Below, one piece after another: positions 1 to 10,983 of a DNA stretch of 64,000 nucleotides (position 1 is its first letter; the number at the start of each line of letters is the position of its first letter). Source of the DNA: Ailurus styani. Its lineage: Eukaryota; Chordata; Mammalia; Carnivora; Ailuridae. The notes beneath the pieces were generated by a model. That model worked only from the letters and a program-made list of their open reading frames with translations, had not been told where the DNA came from and searched no databases. The position numbers and the translations under genes are program-made. The stretch spans positions 10,193,548 through 10,257,547 of the forward strand of contig LNAC01000001.1 in the NCBI GenBank assembly GCA_002007465.1, written 5' to 3'.

Positions 1-318
1 TATCCACAGAGATTAATTCCATTCAAATAGATTTTGAGAAAACATCACCAAGTAAAAGAAAAAGCACATACTTCAAAAACAGTTTAGACAATAGAGGAGA
101 ATAAGAAAAAGGGATAAGATGTTCCTCCTGATGAAGGCGGGGTGAGGACTGGAAAATAGAGAAGAAATAGTGATTGGAAGCCTTTGCTGTGTCTAATACT
201 AATTTTACACTGTGACAGGATCATGAATGCGACCGTGTCAGAAAACATCCCCCTAACAAAGCAGCCATGTTGACACAGCGGTGTTAGGATGTTCTGCTTT
301 GGATCAGGCACTGATCAG
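1..318. other. unique sequence, no feature seen
   Basis: AT-leaning single-copy DNA. The only open frame is short, with no recognisable domain. I see no repeat, RNA gene or promoter here. Confidence 0.6.
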
Positions 319-331
319 AAGGTGGAGGATC

Positions 332-579
332 GGGCACCTGGGCGGCTTGGTCAGCTGAGCATCTGATTCTGTTTCAGCCGAGGTCATGATCTCGGGGTTG
401 TGGGACTGAGCCCTTCTGCAGCTGCATGCTCGGACGGGGGGTCTGTTTGAGATTCTCTCCATCTGCCTCTCTCTCTCTTCCTCTCCCTCTCCCTCCCACT
501 CTGTCCCTCCCCCCTACTCTCTTTCTCTCACCTTCTCAAATGAATAAATAAATAAATAATCTTTAAAAAAAAAACAAAA
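332..579 (+). mobile_element. Can-SINE (carnivore tRNA-Lys-derived SINE)
   Basis: Reads head to tail: GGCACCTGGGCGGCTTGGTCAG, TCATGATCTCGGGGTT, a long CT-rich middle, then AATAAATAAATAATCTTT and oligo(A). Flanking target-site duplication (TSD) is aaggtggagg (319-328) and aaagtggagg (577-586). The head is diverged, so this is an older copy. Confidence 0.93.
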
Positions 580-587
580 GTGGAGGG

Positions 588-1329
588 TGAGATGGGTCAA
601 AGGGTCTGACTCAGGACAGAAAGGGTGAATGAGGTAAGCTCAGGGTAGGGGGAGGGTTGCTCAGGTTGCACATGCTAATTTATCCCCTGGCCAGGCCCCT
701 GGCTAGTGGGACAAGAACACATGCCTATCTTTGATCTGTGTCCTCTCTAGTACCGAGTCAGGGCACGTAGCAGGTACACAGTGAAATCTTATCACTTGAT
801 TGCTGGGCCAGCTATGTAAAAGGGTACTTCTTTTTCCTTATCAACTGCAACTAATATTTCTACCCTATTCATGGTATAAGCTATAATCAATAAGAGTATT
901 AATAGCAAGCAATGAGCACAGAGTAAATAAACATGAACTTGATGGGCTGAGGATACATTAGATTTAATTTTCTTTTTTTAATTATATGTGCCTACGGGAT
1001 ATATAATGGGTTCTTTAGAGGGAGTGGAGGAGGAGAAAGAGAGAATACAAATGAGAAACAAAGTGAATTGCTAGGAGTGGCCTGTCTTGCAATTTCCCAA
1101 AGCATTTCTCAGCACGGAGGAGCACTGCAGAGCACGAGGAGTTAGGGTCTAAGGGGGATGACAGTCTCCACTCTCAGGAAGACCTCAAATGGCCTCATCA
1201 GCTCCATGGGGCATAAAACTACCAGTGCTGTGGGTTAAATGGTGTTAGGCCCCGATTCCATCCACCCAGGGCTGAAAGCAAGGTCATGGGGGTGGCACCC
1301 ACCAAGGTCAAGCATGATCACTGATCGCC
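588..1329. other. unique sequence, no feature seen
   Basis: Single-copy DNA with no repeat family I recognise and no frame of note. It includes a purine-rich patch near 1021-1060. Confidence 0.5.
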
Positions 1330-1440
1330 ATCACTTCCTTCCCCAAGTGCAGGAACCCAGTCTTGCTTTATCCTTCCTCATACTTGGAACCTGGAACAAT
1401 GTAGAAGTCTGTGAATATTTGTTGAATGAGCAGATGAGCG
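1330..1440 (+). mobile_element. possible MIR/L2 3' end
   Basis: The stretch ending GAATATTTGTTGAATGAGCAGATGAG resembles the 'ataaatatttgttgaatgaatga' end of L2/MIR elements. It runs straight into a GAAT-type tandem repeat, a common way for these tails to expand. The upstream match is weak. Confidence 0.35.
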
Positions 1441-1490
1441 CATGGATGGATGGATGAATGAATGAATGAATGAATGAATGAATGAACGAA
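1441..1490 (+). repeat. (ATGG)n/(AATG)n microsatellite
   Basis: About 12 tandem tetranucleotide units: first ATGG-type, then AATG-type, with interruptions at the right end (gaacgaac). It explains the repetitive FIHS/HSF peptides seen in minus-strand frames. Confidence 0.95.
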
Positions 1491-2100
1491 CTTATGACTA
1501 TGGTTAGAAGAAACTCCCCATTTTACTTTAGGAATCACTCTCTTTTTGTTTCTTTGAATCATTTCTTCCGTGTTTTGTGACATTGCAATGCACAACCGTC
1601 CTCACACCCTATCTCCAAACCCAACCTGAAATACTTGTGCTGTGCACAGATACAGAACGATTTTTAAAATCACACCAACCCTAAGCCAACCAGAGTCCAT
1701 CCATCGTGGTATGGCTGAAATGTATGTGGGAGCGGATGGATGTTTCTTATGCTCCTGCAATGTAATATTTCAAACCTGGTTTATCTTCAGGAGTTTGTGG
1801 CTGAATTCTATCTTTCAAGATACTCTCAGCCACAGAAATTCCCTCTTCATGTGTGATAAAATCAGCTCTCTGGATCATAGAACACTATTAATCCCCAAAG
1901 CAGGTTTTTTGAAATCCTGCATTGATGAGCTGTGCGGATTTGACGGCTTTATAGTCAATGCATAGACAGCACTTTGAAGGTGCAATCGGAGGGACACAGC
2001 GGGTCCTCACCACCCTGGTGTGCAGAGGGAAGCCTGTGACCGGCCAACCAGAGGGTGGGTGGGGCTGAGAGATGGTCTTTGGGGCCTGAAGCCCATCTGT
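1491..2100. other. unique sequence, no feature seen
   Basis: Single-copy DNA. The 107-codon plus frame at 1642-1965 has no recognisable domain and no splice or promoter support, so I do not call it a gene. Confidence 0.5.
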
Positions 2101-2109
2101 AGCCCTCTC

Positions 2110-2323
2110 ACTTTTTTTGGTAAAGATTTTATTTATTTATTTCATTTGAGAGAGAGAGAGAGGGAGAGCAGGGGGAGGGGCACTGGGAGTGGGAGAGAAT
2201 CTCAAGCCGACTCCATGCTTAGCGTGGAGTCTGATGCGGGGCTCGATCTCTCGAGCCCAAGATCATGACCTGAGCTGAATCCAAGAGTCGAACGCTCAGC
2301 TGACTGACCCACCAGGCGCCCCG
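2110..2323 (-). mobile_element. Can-SINE, minus orientation
   Basis: The plus strand shows the complement: a T-run and AAGATTTTATTTATTTATTTC, a GA-rich middle, then AAGATCATGACCTGAGCTGAA and ACCAGGCGCCCC. A perfect 9-bp TSD, agccctctc, flanks it (2101-2109 and 2324-2332). Confidence 0.95.
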
Positions 2324-2332
2324 AGCCCTCTC

Positions 2333-4717
2333 TTGACAATAACATCTGGTGAGCAGTGAGAAGGGCCACCAGGTAAGGTATGCACTGTGAGGCAGTGTAG
2401 AGGGTCAGTTGGCCGGGTTAAACTTGTCAGACGAGCTAACCTGTCATGCACACTGGCCGTGTGCTGGAAGCCATTCTAAATCTTTTGCACATAGTTCTGT
2501 ATTGGCTCATTCATGCCTCAGACCCAATAGGCTTGTTCATCACTCTCACCTTCCTGGAAGATGCTGGCCCCACAGGCACCTGAATGCGTGTCCCCGTGCT
2601 GTGGCTGGTAGGGAGCAGACCAGAAGGGGGACCATGGAGGGTTCTGGCACTGCTTCTCGGCAAGGCTGGGCTACCTTTCCCACAGCCGCCTCTGGGCCTG
2701 AGGTGGCTCTTACCACCTCTGATACACATCACTTCCACTAAATGGGGGATGATTCAATAATAATACTGACTTCATTAGGTCGTGCTGAAGGTAAAACTAA
2801 TGACATCCAGTGAGGCTCAGCCTATAGTATCCATTTGATAAACAGAGTCCTTTTTATTAGGCTGAAGATTAGAAATAGGAGAACCATGAACCTCAACTTA
2901 CAGTAGGTTTAATTTCCTTTGTATATAAATATGGTTTTGACTAACTAACAATGGAAATCTGCTTATATTGGTTTTCCTTTCGAAATTATAAGGTGAATGT
3001 CACGGAGCTGTTTCCTACGGCACATAGTTCTCAGGGCAACTTTGGGCTTCCCCAGCTATTAATCCACGGTGTCGCTGCATCTATCCGACGGGCATGGAAG
3101 GTTAGTTCTAAACTTGGTACTCGAGTGTCTCTGGGGGACTCTTTGGATTTACTAGACATTGAGGGAAGAAAACCAAATTTCCTTCCTCCTTCCCCACAAC
3201 AGGTACTCCATTTCTTGGTTGTCTAATGTGTCCCAGGCCAGCTCCCTCCCTATCCACAGCCCTGGAGATGCCCTGCTTTGTAACATTGTGAGGAAGACAT
3301 TATTAACCCCCTTCACAGAGGGGAAGCCTGAGTCTCTAGGCAGTTCTGGGACCTGGGCTCCCAGCTCCCCAATAGCTCCCAAGCCTGTGCTCCCCAACAC
3401 ACACTCTGTGCAGTAGGCCAGCTTTATAGATCTCTGGGCTTCAAAAACTTATAAAAACTTTCATGCTTAAACCACTTTTTGGAAGAAAGATTGGGAAAAT
3501 CAAAATCATGTACTTTCCTATCCTCTAATAGTAAATTATAGGCCAAGCTTGAACCATTTCTTTATGATCCAATATTATCATTACAAACTTTCATCAGCAT
3601 ATTTCACCACAGAGGGGGAGACCCTCTGCTCCTCCATTCAATGCCCCAGTTGCTATGGTTTTGAATATTTTTGCATTTGTATTTATTTTTTTACTAATTA
3701 TTGTAAAGTAAGCTACAGACAGTATGATATACTACCGCTAATATTTCAGTACATTTCTAGGACACTTTCCTATACATCACCATGATTACACCTAACAAAA
3801 TGAACGTCATCTGACAGTCTATTTCAAATTTCCCCTATTGTCTGTCCCAGAAGTGTCTTTTATAGCTGGTCAAATTCAGTTTTGAAATTCTTGCCCATGG
3901 TAGGAAATACCTGATCAGGTCCGCAAACCAGCATTCGGGGGCATGCTTCCATGCACGAAGTCGGAAGTTTGGGCGAGCTCAACAAAGGCTCATCCCCCAA
4001 CACAACAAAACCAAACATCATGGCTGCATTGGAGACACACCTATACGCAGGCAGTGCCTTTTGTGGTCATATGTACAAGTTAAATTGAATATTGAAGACC
4101 TAGGGCCAGGGTTTCCCCTGGGCTTGTAACCCCCTGCAACAGGGTTGATGTGTCTACCTCCTTCCATTGCGAGGGCCAAGGCTCCTCTTCCCCTGGGTGG
4201 AGGCTCAAGGTCACAGTGAGTGATCGCTCAGGAGAGTGGACAGCCGCTTTTCAGCTCTGACTGCCTGCAAGGAGAAGTTTAAGGCTGCCGATTTTGAACT
4301 CATGCTCTGGGTAGGCGGTACAGATGCTACAGAAACCTTCCCTGTTCCCTGAGTAGTATGAGCAACTACACTGGTCTCCCTGGGGTTGGGGGGACATGGG
4401 ACTTTCAGTTTTAAAACCAGGACATGTTGGTTACTCTACTCCTCAGGGGCTTCTACTGGCCCCTCGTGACCAAGCTCTTCCCTCTTATTTGGGCTGGCAT
4501 ATCCATCAACCAGCAGTGTTTACCAAGCCCTGTTTATGCTTCTAGCAGAGTCCTAGGGGGCTGTACAAAGAAGGGGATGGAGACATCACTGCCGACAACA
4601 CACTGTGTAGCCCGCTTCACAGAGCCAGCCAATCCACACCCCAGGGTTCCTTCTCTGGGAGGGGCCGGAGGGGCCGGTGGTTCTCTCCTGTTCTCCCTCC
4701 TGTCTCCTGTCTGTATA
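2333..4717. other. unique sequence, no gene supported
   Basis: 2.4 kb of single-copy DNA. It carries AT-rich patches (about 2920-2935 and 3660-3720) and several short overlapping frames on both strands, none resembling a protein family. A G/C-repetitive patch (GGAGGGGCCGGAGGGGCCGG) lies near 4659-4680. I see no repeat family. Confidence 0.5.
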
Positions 4718-4820
4718 GTAGACTCACTAGGGAAGCTTTTAAAACATAGTGATTCCAGTCTCATCCCCCTAGATTTTCTGATTCAGTCTGGGGTGAGGAT
4801 CTAAGCACTTTTATCCTCAA
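4718..4820 (+). mobile_element. MER5-like hAT-Charlie DNA transposon fossil
   Basis: TCACTAGGGAAGCTTTTAAAAC, a CCCCCTAGATTTTCTGATTCAG core and GTCTGGGGTGAGGATCTAAGCA follow the order of the MER5A consensus. The terminal inverted repeats are not clear, so this is a partial copy. Confidence 0.72.
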
Positions 4821-5529
4821 AAAATGCTTTCGGTTGACTCAGGATACTCTTTTCCATGGATCCCTGATGAGAGTTACAAGTTTCTCAATGCAAAATTCTA
4901 GGCACCCAGTCCCACTGGCCTGAGAAAATTGGTTTGCCCAACTGCCACGCAAGGTGGGTTCCTTGGCATGGAGCAAGTGTGACGACAGCCTTGCCAGTGA
5001 GGGACGAGCCCACCGGTTTTGCCTCAGGCAGTCTGGGTTTAAATGCCAGCCCTTGGCAAACTGCCCATCTCCCTTCCCGCCACTAGTGAAACAAGGAGCC
5101 CGCTGGCTCCTTGTTCAAGCAACGCCAGGTGAGCTCCTGTGGTCATTTCCAGATAACCTGGCTTGTTGCCCCACACTCTCGTATGAAGAAGGGAAAGCCA
5201 TGGAGTACTCACCGAACACTCGTGTCTTGAATAGACGTTGGTAAAAAATGACAAATGCTCGTGGGAATATAATCAATAATGTCAGACAGTTGATACCAAA
5301 TGCCAAATGAACTATTTCATCAATAAGCAATGGAGGAGTAAAGAAGCACAACTGAGCCCTTAGAGATGGGGTGAGCCCAGAAGGCTTCCTGGGGGAGGCG
5401 GAGTGGAGAGGAGAGAGCAGGACTTGCTCAGAAGAAAATGGACTTTTCTGTCATCTCAGTCATTCATTTGGAAGAAAAAACTAGGGGTGTCCTTTCATTT
5501 ATATACCCTTGCATTTTAAGACACTATTG
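4821..5529. other. unique sequence, no feature seen
   Basis: Single-copy DNA with several short overlapping frames and no recognised repeat or gene signal. Confidence 0.5.
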
Positions 5530-5776
5530 TTATCTGTGGCTTAGAGGTTAAAAGTACAGGCCACGGAGATGAGTTACTTGGGTCCAAGCTTGGCTTCCTG
5601 GTTATGTAATTATAGGCATGATAGAGTTCTTGTCTGCAAAACTGGAATAACAATAGTATCTGCCTAGTATCATTGTGGTGATGGTGATCATAGAACACAC
5701 ATAGAATGTGCAGTACTGGGCCTGAGACATAATACGCTCCCAATAAATGCTGGTGATGATTGTCGCTTTGATTATT
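5530..5776 (+). mobile_element. MIR (ancient tRNA-derived SINE)
   Basis: MIR landmarks occur in order: GCTTAGAGGTTAAAAGTACAGG, TTGGGTCCAAGCTTGGCTTCCTG, TTGTCTGCAAAACTGGAATAAC, TAGTATCTGCCTAGTATCATTG and CTCCCAATAAATGCTGGTGATG. It is nearly full length and heavily diverged. A carnivore SINE interrupts its 3' end. Confidence 0.87.
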
Positions 5777-5958
5777 ATTGTTTTTAAATATTGTATTTAT
5801 GCATTTGAGAGAGAGAGAGCACAAGTGAGGTGAAGGGCAGAGGGAGAAACAGACTCCCCACTGAGCAGGGAGCCCGATGCAGGGCCCGACCCCGGGACCC
5901 CAGGATCACCACCTGAGCTGAAGGCAGACCCCCAACTGACTGAGCCACCCAGGTGTAC
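5777..5958 (-). mobile_element. Can-SINE, minus orientation, in a MIR tail
   Basis: The complement shows TATTTATGCATTTGAGAGAG, CAGACTCCCCACTGAGCAGG and GAGCCACCCAGGTG. The 17-bp TSD tgtcgctttgattatta (5760-5776) versus tgtcactttcactatta (5959-5975) has two differences. The left copy is the MIR 3' end. Confidence 0.93.
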
Positions 5959-6189
5959 TGTCACTTTCACTATTAATCAAAGCCCTGATCAGTTACTATA
6001 ATTACTGGGATCACATATCACCTCTCAAAATAATAAGGAAAGTTCTAAGAAAAGTGAAAATACTGCTCACAGAGGATGGCTCTCCAATACTGGGATGGAG
6101 GCACAGCTGACATTGACCTTCAAGCCTTACCATGTTTTTAGAGTCATCAGCTTAACTCTAAATCTATGTGTACCCAAAGGGTTATATCT

Positions 6190-6568
6190 TGGTGTGCTAA
6201 GGTGGCCACAGTTTCACAGCTTGGGTGACTGAAATCACAGATATTTATTTTCTCACAGTTCTGAAAGCTGGAAGTCCAAGATCAAGGTGTTGGCAGGTTT
6301 GGTTCCCCCCAACACCATTCTTGGCTTTCAGATGGCCATCTTCTCTCCATGTTCTCACATGCTCCTTCCAACTTCATGCGTGCCCATCTGTGTCCTAATT
6401 GCTTCTTATAAAAACACTCATTGGATTGGATTGGGGCCCAGCCCAACAGCCTCATTTTAAGTGAATTACCTCTTTAAAGACCTTGTCTTCAAAACAGTTA
6501 CACAGTGAGGTGCTGGGTGTTAGAGTTTCAACATAGAGTTGTGAGAGGACATAATCAGTCCATAGCAG
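6190..6568 (-). mobile_element. MLT1-type MaLR LTR (ERVL-MaLR), solitary
   Basis: The complement of the MLT1 order is visible: TTATTTTCTCACAGTTCTGAAAG, GGAAGTCCAAGATCAAGGTG, TTGGATTGGGGCCCAGCCCAAC, ATTACCTCTTTAAAGACCTTG and AGGTGCTGGGTGTTAGAG. No internal region adjoins it, so it is a solo LTR with no coding capacity. Confidence 0.85.
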
Positions 6569-6792
6569 TTGAGTTCTGGTTTCCACTCTACTTCTGCTAA
6601 TACAGAGCAGAGGGAGGTTCCAGTGGGTTTTATTGTCCTTATAGGGAAGAGCCTGGAGTCCTTTAAGCACACACAACACGTGGCTCCATGGGCCCCAGTG
6701 AGGCCATCTAAAGTGTCCATGGGAGGGAGGTGCAGACCATCAACAGTCTTCAGCCTAAACAGAACCGTCACCTCCGAAGGGCTTCTGAGAAG

Positions 6793-6853
6793 TGGAAATG
6801 CGTTTTTATTTTTTATTTATTTTTATTTTTTATTTTTTGGAAATGAGTTTTTA
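6793..6853 (-). repeat. T-rich insert flanked by a 16-bp direct repeat
   Basis: tggaaatgcgttttta (6793-6808) and tggaaatgagttttta (6838-6853) bracket 29 bp of TTTTATTT-type sequence. This looks like a TSD around an insertion that is almost only a poly(A)-like tail, on the minus strand. Slippage of a T-rich microsatellite is the alternative. Confidence 0.6.
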
Positions 6854-7582
6854 AATACAAATCATTTGTCGAACACAGACACTAATATATGCAGCCAATA
6901 TTTCTCACTAATGGATGGGCTAAAAACAAAATTTATAGCCAGTCTTGAGTTATGAGATATGGTGGTCTTTATAATTACCAGTGATTTAGAGCAGATCATT
7001 CCCTCACTTAGTAAATGGAGTTTTCCCATCTTTTATCTGAAATTAAATAAAATGAAATCGTGTTGATGATATTCAACCAAAAGGAAAGGAAAAATACAGC
7101 GTGTTTTTTTTTTAAAAAAAGACATTAGGGTGCACATGTATGTTTTTATCAGACTTTCTCTACTTTTCTGTTGTGACAGCCTAGGACATTTTATAATAAA
7201 CTATTGGCGTCTGTGTGTTCAAATGCAGAAGGAATAGAAATTCCTAGTCAAAGTACTGAGTTAACAAGGTTTGTTCTTGCGGGCTCTTTTAGAAGTTTTT
7301 TTTCTCTTCTTTCTGTAAGTACTTGGATCTTCACAATGTTTGACATGGCTCTGTTCTTTGAGGAAGTACATGAAAGCAAATTACATTCATCTTGAAATTT
7401 TCTCCGCTCTAGTAGCCCAGAGTGCGCACGCAGACACACACGCACACACAGCATCTCCAGGAACCCTGGAAAGTTCAGTTTGAGTCCAGAGTTACTTTGG
7501 AAATCTTCTCATGGTCTTCTCCTGGCTTGAAAATTCAGCACCAACAAAGACCAAATGGTGCACGTTAGGTCTCTAGATATTT
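6854..7582. other. unique AT-rich sequence
   Basis: Single-copy AT-rich DNA. A short imperfect (CA)n-like run lies near 7426-7452. No gene or repeat family is recognised. Confidence 0.5.
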
Positions 7583-7594
7583 TGTTTTGCTTAT

Positions 7595-7847
7595 TTTTAT
7601 TTCTCTTAAATATTTTATTTTATTTTATTTTATTTTATTTTATTTTATTTTATTTTTTTATTTAGAGAGAGGGAGAGAGAGAGACAGAGTGCAGGCAGGT
7701 GCAGAGGGAGAGGGAGAGAGAATCTCAAGCAGACTCCCTGCTGAGCACAGAGCCTGACATGGGGCTCGATTCCACGACCCTGAGAGCATGACCTGAGCTG
7801 AAATCAAGAGTCAGACTCTTGACCAACTGAGCCACTCAAGTGCCCCT
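7595..7847 (-). mobile_element. Can-SINE, minus orientation, with expanded tail
   Basis: TTATTTAGAGAGAGGGAGAG, AGACTCCCTGCTGAGCACAG, CATGACCTGAGCTGAAATC and GAGCCACTCAAGTGCCCC are the complement of the SINE. The TSD is tgttttgcttat (7583-7594) and cgttttacttat (7848-7859). The A-rich tail has grown into a pentanucleotide repeat. Confidence 0.93.
7611..7659 (+). repeat. (TTTTA)n microsatellite from a SINE tail
   Basis: About ten TATTT/TTTTA units derived from the poly(A) tail of the adjacent minus-strand SINE. Confidence 0.93.
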
Positions 7848-7991
7848 CGTTTTACTTATGAAAAGTATTCGTCATTGATTATTTTACTCTTGCATTTAAT
7901 TATTTTCTCTGGACTTGTATTTGAAGTGTTCTATTAATCAGAATTCAATTTTGCTGTAATTTATGGCCAGCCATGAGGATTGGTGTCAGGG

Positions 7992-8013
7992 AACAAAACA
8001 AAACAAAACAAAA
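7992..8013 (+). repeat. (AAAAC)n short tandem repeat
   Basis: Four AAAAC units in otherwise unique DNA. Confidence 0.85.
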
Positions 8014-8195
8014 GCTTTGTGATATAGACTTAATATACATGGCTTTATTGAATTATGAGCTATAGGTTAGACCTTAAAGCATAAATATCCCCAGTAATGG
8101 GATGGTCATAAATAATTGTTGTGTTCATAAGAATAGTGATAGCCCTTTCTTCTCATTTATATTCTGTAACTCATTTTATGCTATAACATCACTGA

Positions 8196-8197
<2 letters not shown>

Positions 8198-8232
<35 letters not shown>
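8198..8232 (+). repeat. (AC)n microsatellite
   Basis: About 17 uninterrupted AC units. Its complement encodes the VCVCVC run seen in a minus-strand frame. Length polymorphism is likely. Confidence 0.97.
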
Positions 8233-8234
<2 letters not shown>

Positions 8235-8594
8235 AAAATGTTGTTGGGGTATTTAACTAGGAATGCCCCCATTTTATTTGGCAAACATAATTCCAGTCTG
8301 ATTGGCCCGAGAGAAGCAGGAGAATGGTGTGAGCAGTGATGTGGGTTCTTGGCCATGGGGCCCAACCACGCTAGGAGGATCCAGTGATATTGCATCTTTG
8401 CTGGTGATCTTTCAGGATCTCCAGCTTCCATGAACTTGTTGAATTTATTGGGTCTGTGGCTGCCGGCATAAGATGCCTGGGAAATAATGGAGTCTATCAA
8501 TCAGCCACCTTCATAAAGGTCACTTCTCAGGAGAAAGACTGTATGGGGACAGGTCAGGGAAGGAGGGGTTTCCCAATAGTGGTTCACTGGTAAC
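8233..8594. other. unique sequence, no feature seen
   Basis: Single-copy DNA. The minus-strand frame across it is partly a translation of the (AC)n tract. Confidence 0.5.
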
Positions 8595-8800
8595 AGGACA
8601 ACATTGTGGTCTCACACCTGGTCCTTGGAGTCAGACAGATCATGGTTAAGTCCTGGCTTTGTCACTTAGCACCTTGAAGGATTAAGAGACCAGGCAAAGC
8701 CACACAGGTAGTAGGTATCTACTGTATAGGGTGAGGATAAATGACTCCAATTATTAGTGTCTGCCACATTCAATAATGTGGCTATTATTGTTAATGATAC
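8595..8800 (+). mobile_element. MIR
   Basis: CTGGTCCTTGGAGTCAGACAG, GTTAAGTCCTGGCTTTGTCAC and TGCCACATTCAATAATGTGGC follow MIR 5', middle and 3' landmarks. The central part is rearranged or strongly diverged. Confidence 0.68.
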
Positions 8801-10131
8801 TTACCTGAGCACAGCTCCAAGGAAACTTTGCTTTGGTTTGATCTTAGCAACGTGGACAGACAACATGGATAGACCGGTTACTGAAATCAACTGATTTGCG
8901 ATCAACTTGATCTCTCTTGCCAAACTTCCACTTCCTTTTGTGCTGTGTAGATACGCTGAAGTACAAAGAACTGGAGAAGTTGTCATTTATGAAATGCTTG
9001 CCAGCTCTTCCGAGCCCTTCAGAAAACATGGTTGCCAATGTGCACAAACTAAGCCTCCTGCTCTGATACTCATGGTCTGAAGAGTCTCACTTCTTGACCA
9101 AAGTAGCCCATTGGTGATTTACCTGACCGGTGGCCACCTGCTGATCAAGGCGGGGTTAACATCTTTTCTCTGCTGCCTGCCATCTGAAGTCTAGATGGAA
9201 TCTTGGTCTTTTACAGTTGGGTAAGCTCCAGATTTGGGGCCTTCACTCTGTCTTGGTCACCCAGTGAGAGAAAGCGGTGTTCTCTCCACCATGAGGAATG
9301 AATAAAACAGGGAAACAAATTCCTTCTCTACTGCACAGATGTCAGAAAGAATCACAAGAGAGGAATGTAAAGAGCTGGGGACATTTGAGTCATAGGGTCC
9401 CCCCAGCTTTCAACTCGGCAGGACCTTCTAGCTTGGAGCCTGCTCCAATGCCTCAGTGGGCCCTGCAGAGCAGCATTCATAGAAGCAAAGGCTGCACACC
9501 TGCTTCTTTCTCCCTGCTGCGGGGCGGGTCCCCTGCAGCCACTCTCACCACCTCTAGACAACCGCCATGGATAGCAGTTGCTGATTATCTCTCCGAGTTC
9601 AGACAACTGGACAACGTAGAGGCCGTCTCTATAGTAAAGGGGCTGTAGCTCACAGCTCTTGGCCTGGGTGTTGCTGAGGCTCAAGGGGCAGCTCTGGTAC
9701 CCGACAGAGTCTTCAAGGAGCTAGGCCTAACTTCCTGGGCACCTTTAGCTTCACCAGCCCACCTGTGCCTGCCATTCCTTCCTGTTCTGCCCCCCAAAAC
9801 CTTGCTGACTTGGTCTGCCCCTCTCCTTAGTGGGCTCCTAATGGGATATGATTCTGGACCCTCCTCTACCTTGGCAGGCCATGTGGGAGCATGGCATTTG
9901 GGGAAATTGAGAAAAGTCAACTTTTTATCATTTTTCTTGGCAGTATACTTGGGTGTACCAGCAATCACACGAGGACAAGGGTGAGAAGTAGGAAGTCTCA
10001 GAGCAAGAGTGGTGGGGATGGGAAGGTCCCTTTGCAGGATGCTTCTGACTGCAAGGAGCAGCGCATCTGAAAGCAGACTAGATGTGCTTTAACAAGTAAG
10101 GGCGGTTCCCCCCACATAGTAAAAATTTCCA
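8801..10131. other. unique sequence, no gene supported
   Basis: Single-copy DNA of mixed composition. Overlapping frames on both strands (9298-9648 plus, 9352-9684 minus, 9681-9968 minus) have low-complexity, proline/serine-rich translations with no recognised domain. Confidence 0.5.
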
Positions 10132-10146
10132 AAGGAGATGATTTTT

Positions 10147-10345
10147 AAAACAGATTTATTTATTTATTTGAGAGAGAAAGAGAGCGAGAGCATGAGTGGG
10201 AGGTGTAGACAGAGAGGGAGAGAGAATCTCAAGCAGACTCCATGCTGAGCGCGGAGCCCCCCGCTCCATCCCATGACCCAGAGATCACAACCAAAGCTGA
10301 AACCAAGAGTCGGACACCCCACTGGCTGTGCCACCCAGGGGCCCC
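10147..10345 (-). mobile_element. Can-SINE, minus orientation
   Basis: Complement of the SINE: ATTTATTTATTTATTTGAGAG, CTCAAGCAGACTCCATGCTG and GCCACCCAGGGGCCCC. The 15-bp TSD aaggagatgattttt (10132-10146) and aaggagttgattttt (10346-10360) has one difference. Confidence 0.95.
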
Positions 10346-10563
10346 AAGGAGTTGATTTTTGGAGCTGGATCAACAACTCAGTGATATCTGGACACTGACT
10401 TGGTGCCTCTGCTCTTTTATTGGGTCCAAAAGTCCAAAAGCAAGAGTGAGGCTTTATCCTGAATCTCAGGGAGGGAGAGCTTTCCAAGAAGACCCTCAGC
10501 ATATTCTGAAGTCTCTGGACCAGACTAGGTCCCATGATTTCCAGTGGATCAAGAGTAGCTAGG

Positions 10564-10769
10564 GGGCGCCTGGGTGGCTCAGTGGGTTAAAGCCTCTTCT
10601 TTCGGCTCAGGTCATGATCTCAGGGTCCTGGGATCGAGGCCTGCATCAGGATCCCTGCTCGGCAGGGAGCCTGCTTCCTCCTCTCTCTCTCTCTCTGCCC
10701 GCCTGTCTGCCTACTTGCAGTCTCTCTCTCTCTGTGTCAAATAAATAAATAAAATCTTAAAAAAAAAAA
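10564..10769 (+). mobile_element. Can-SINE, young mustelid-type copy (A of a pair)
   Basis: GGGGCGCCTGGGTGGCTCAG, GGGTTAAAGCCTCTTCTTTC, GGGTCCTGGGATCGAGGCC and CTGCCTACTTGC, ending AATAAATAAATAAAATCTT plus 13 A. TSD aagagtagctagg is at 10551-10563 and again at 10770-10782. It is close to the young consensus, so this copy is recent. Confidence 0.96.
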
Positions 10770-10785
10770 AAGAGTAGCTAGGAAG

Positions 10786-10983
10786 GGGGCGCCTGGGTGG
10801 CTCAGTTGTTAAGTGTCTGCCTTCAGCTCAGGTCATGATCCCAGAGTCCTGGAATCCAGCCACACATCGGACTCCCTGCTCTGCTGGAAGCCTGCTTCTT
10901 CCTCTCTCACTCCCCCTGCTTGGGTGTCCCTCTCTCGCTGTGTTTCTCTGTCAAATAAATAAATAAAATCTTAAAAAAAAAAA
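10786..10983 (+). mobile_element. Can-SINE, older copy (B of a pair)
   Basis: GGGGGCGCCTGGGTGGCTCAG, AAGTGTCTGCCTTCAGCTCAG, CTCCCCCTGCTTGGGTGTCC and AATAAATAAAATCTT plus A-run. The target agagtagctaggaag lies on its left (10771-10785) and as gggtagctaggaag on its right (10985-10998). It shares its target sequence with copy A. Confidence 0.95.

Noticed and set aside
1441..1490. CRISPR-like regular repeats
   Set aside because: Tetranucleotide microsatellite. No spaced repeat array exists anywhere in the window, and the DNA is mammalian.
10564..10640. tRNA-like A/B-box sequence in SINE heads
   Set aside because: Can-SINEs derive from tRNA-Lys. The heads lack an intact cloverleaf and are followed by the SINE body, so they are not tRNA genes.
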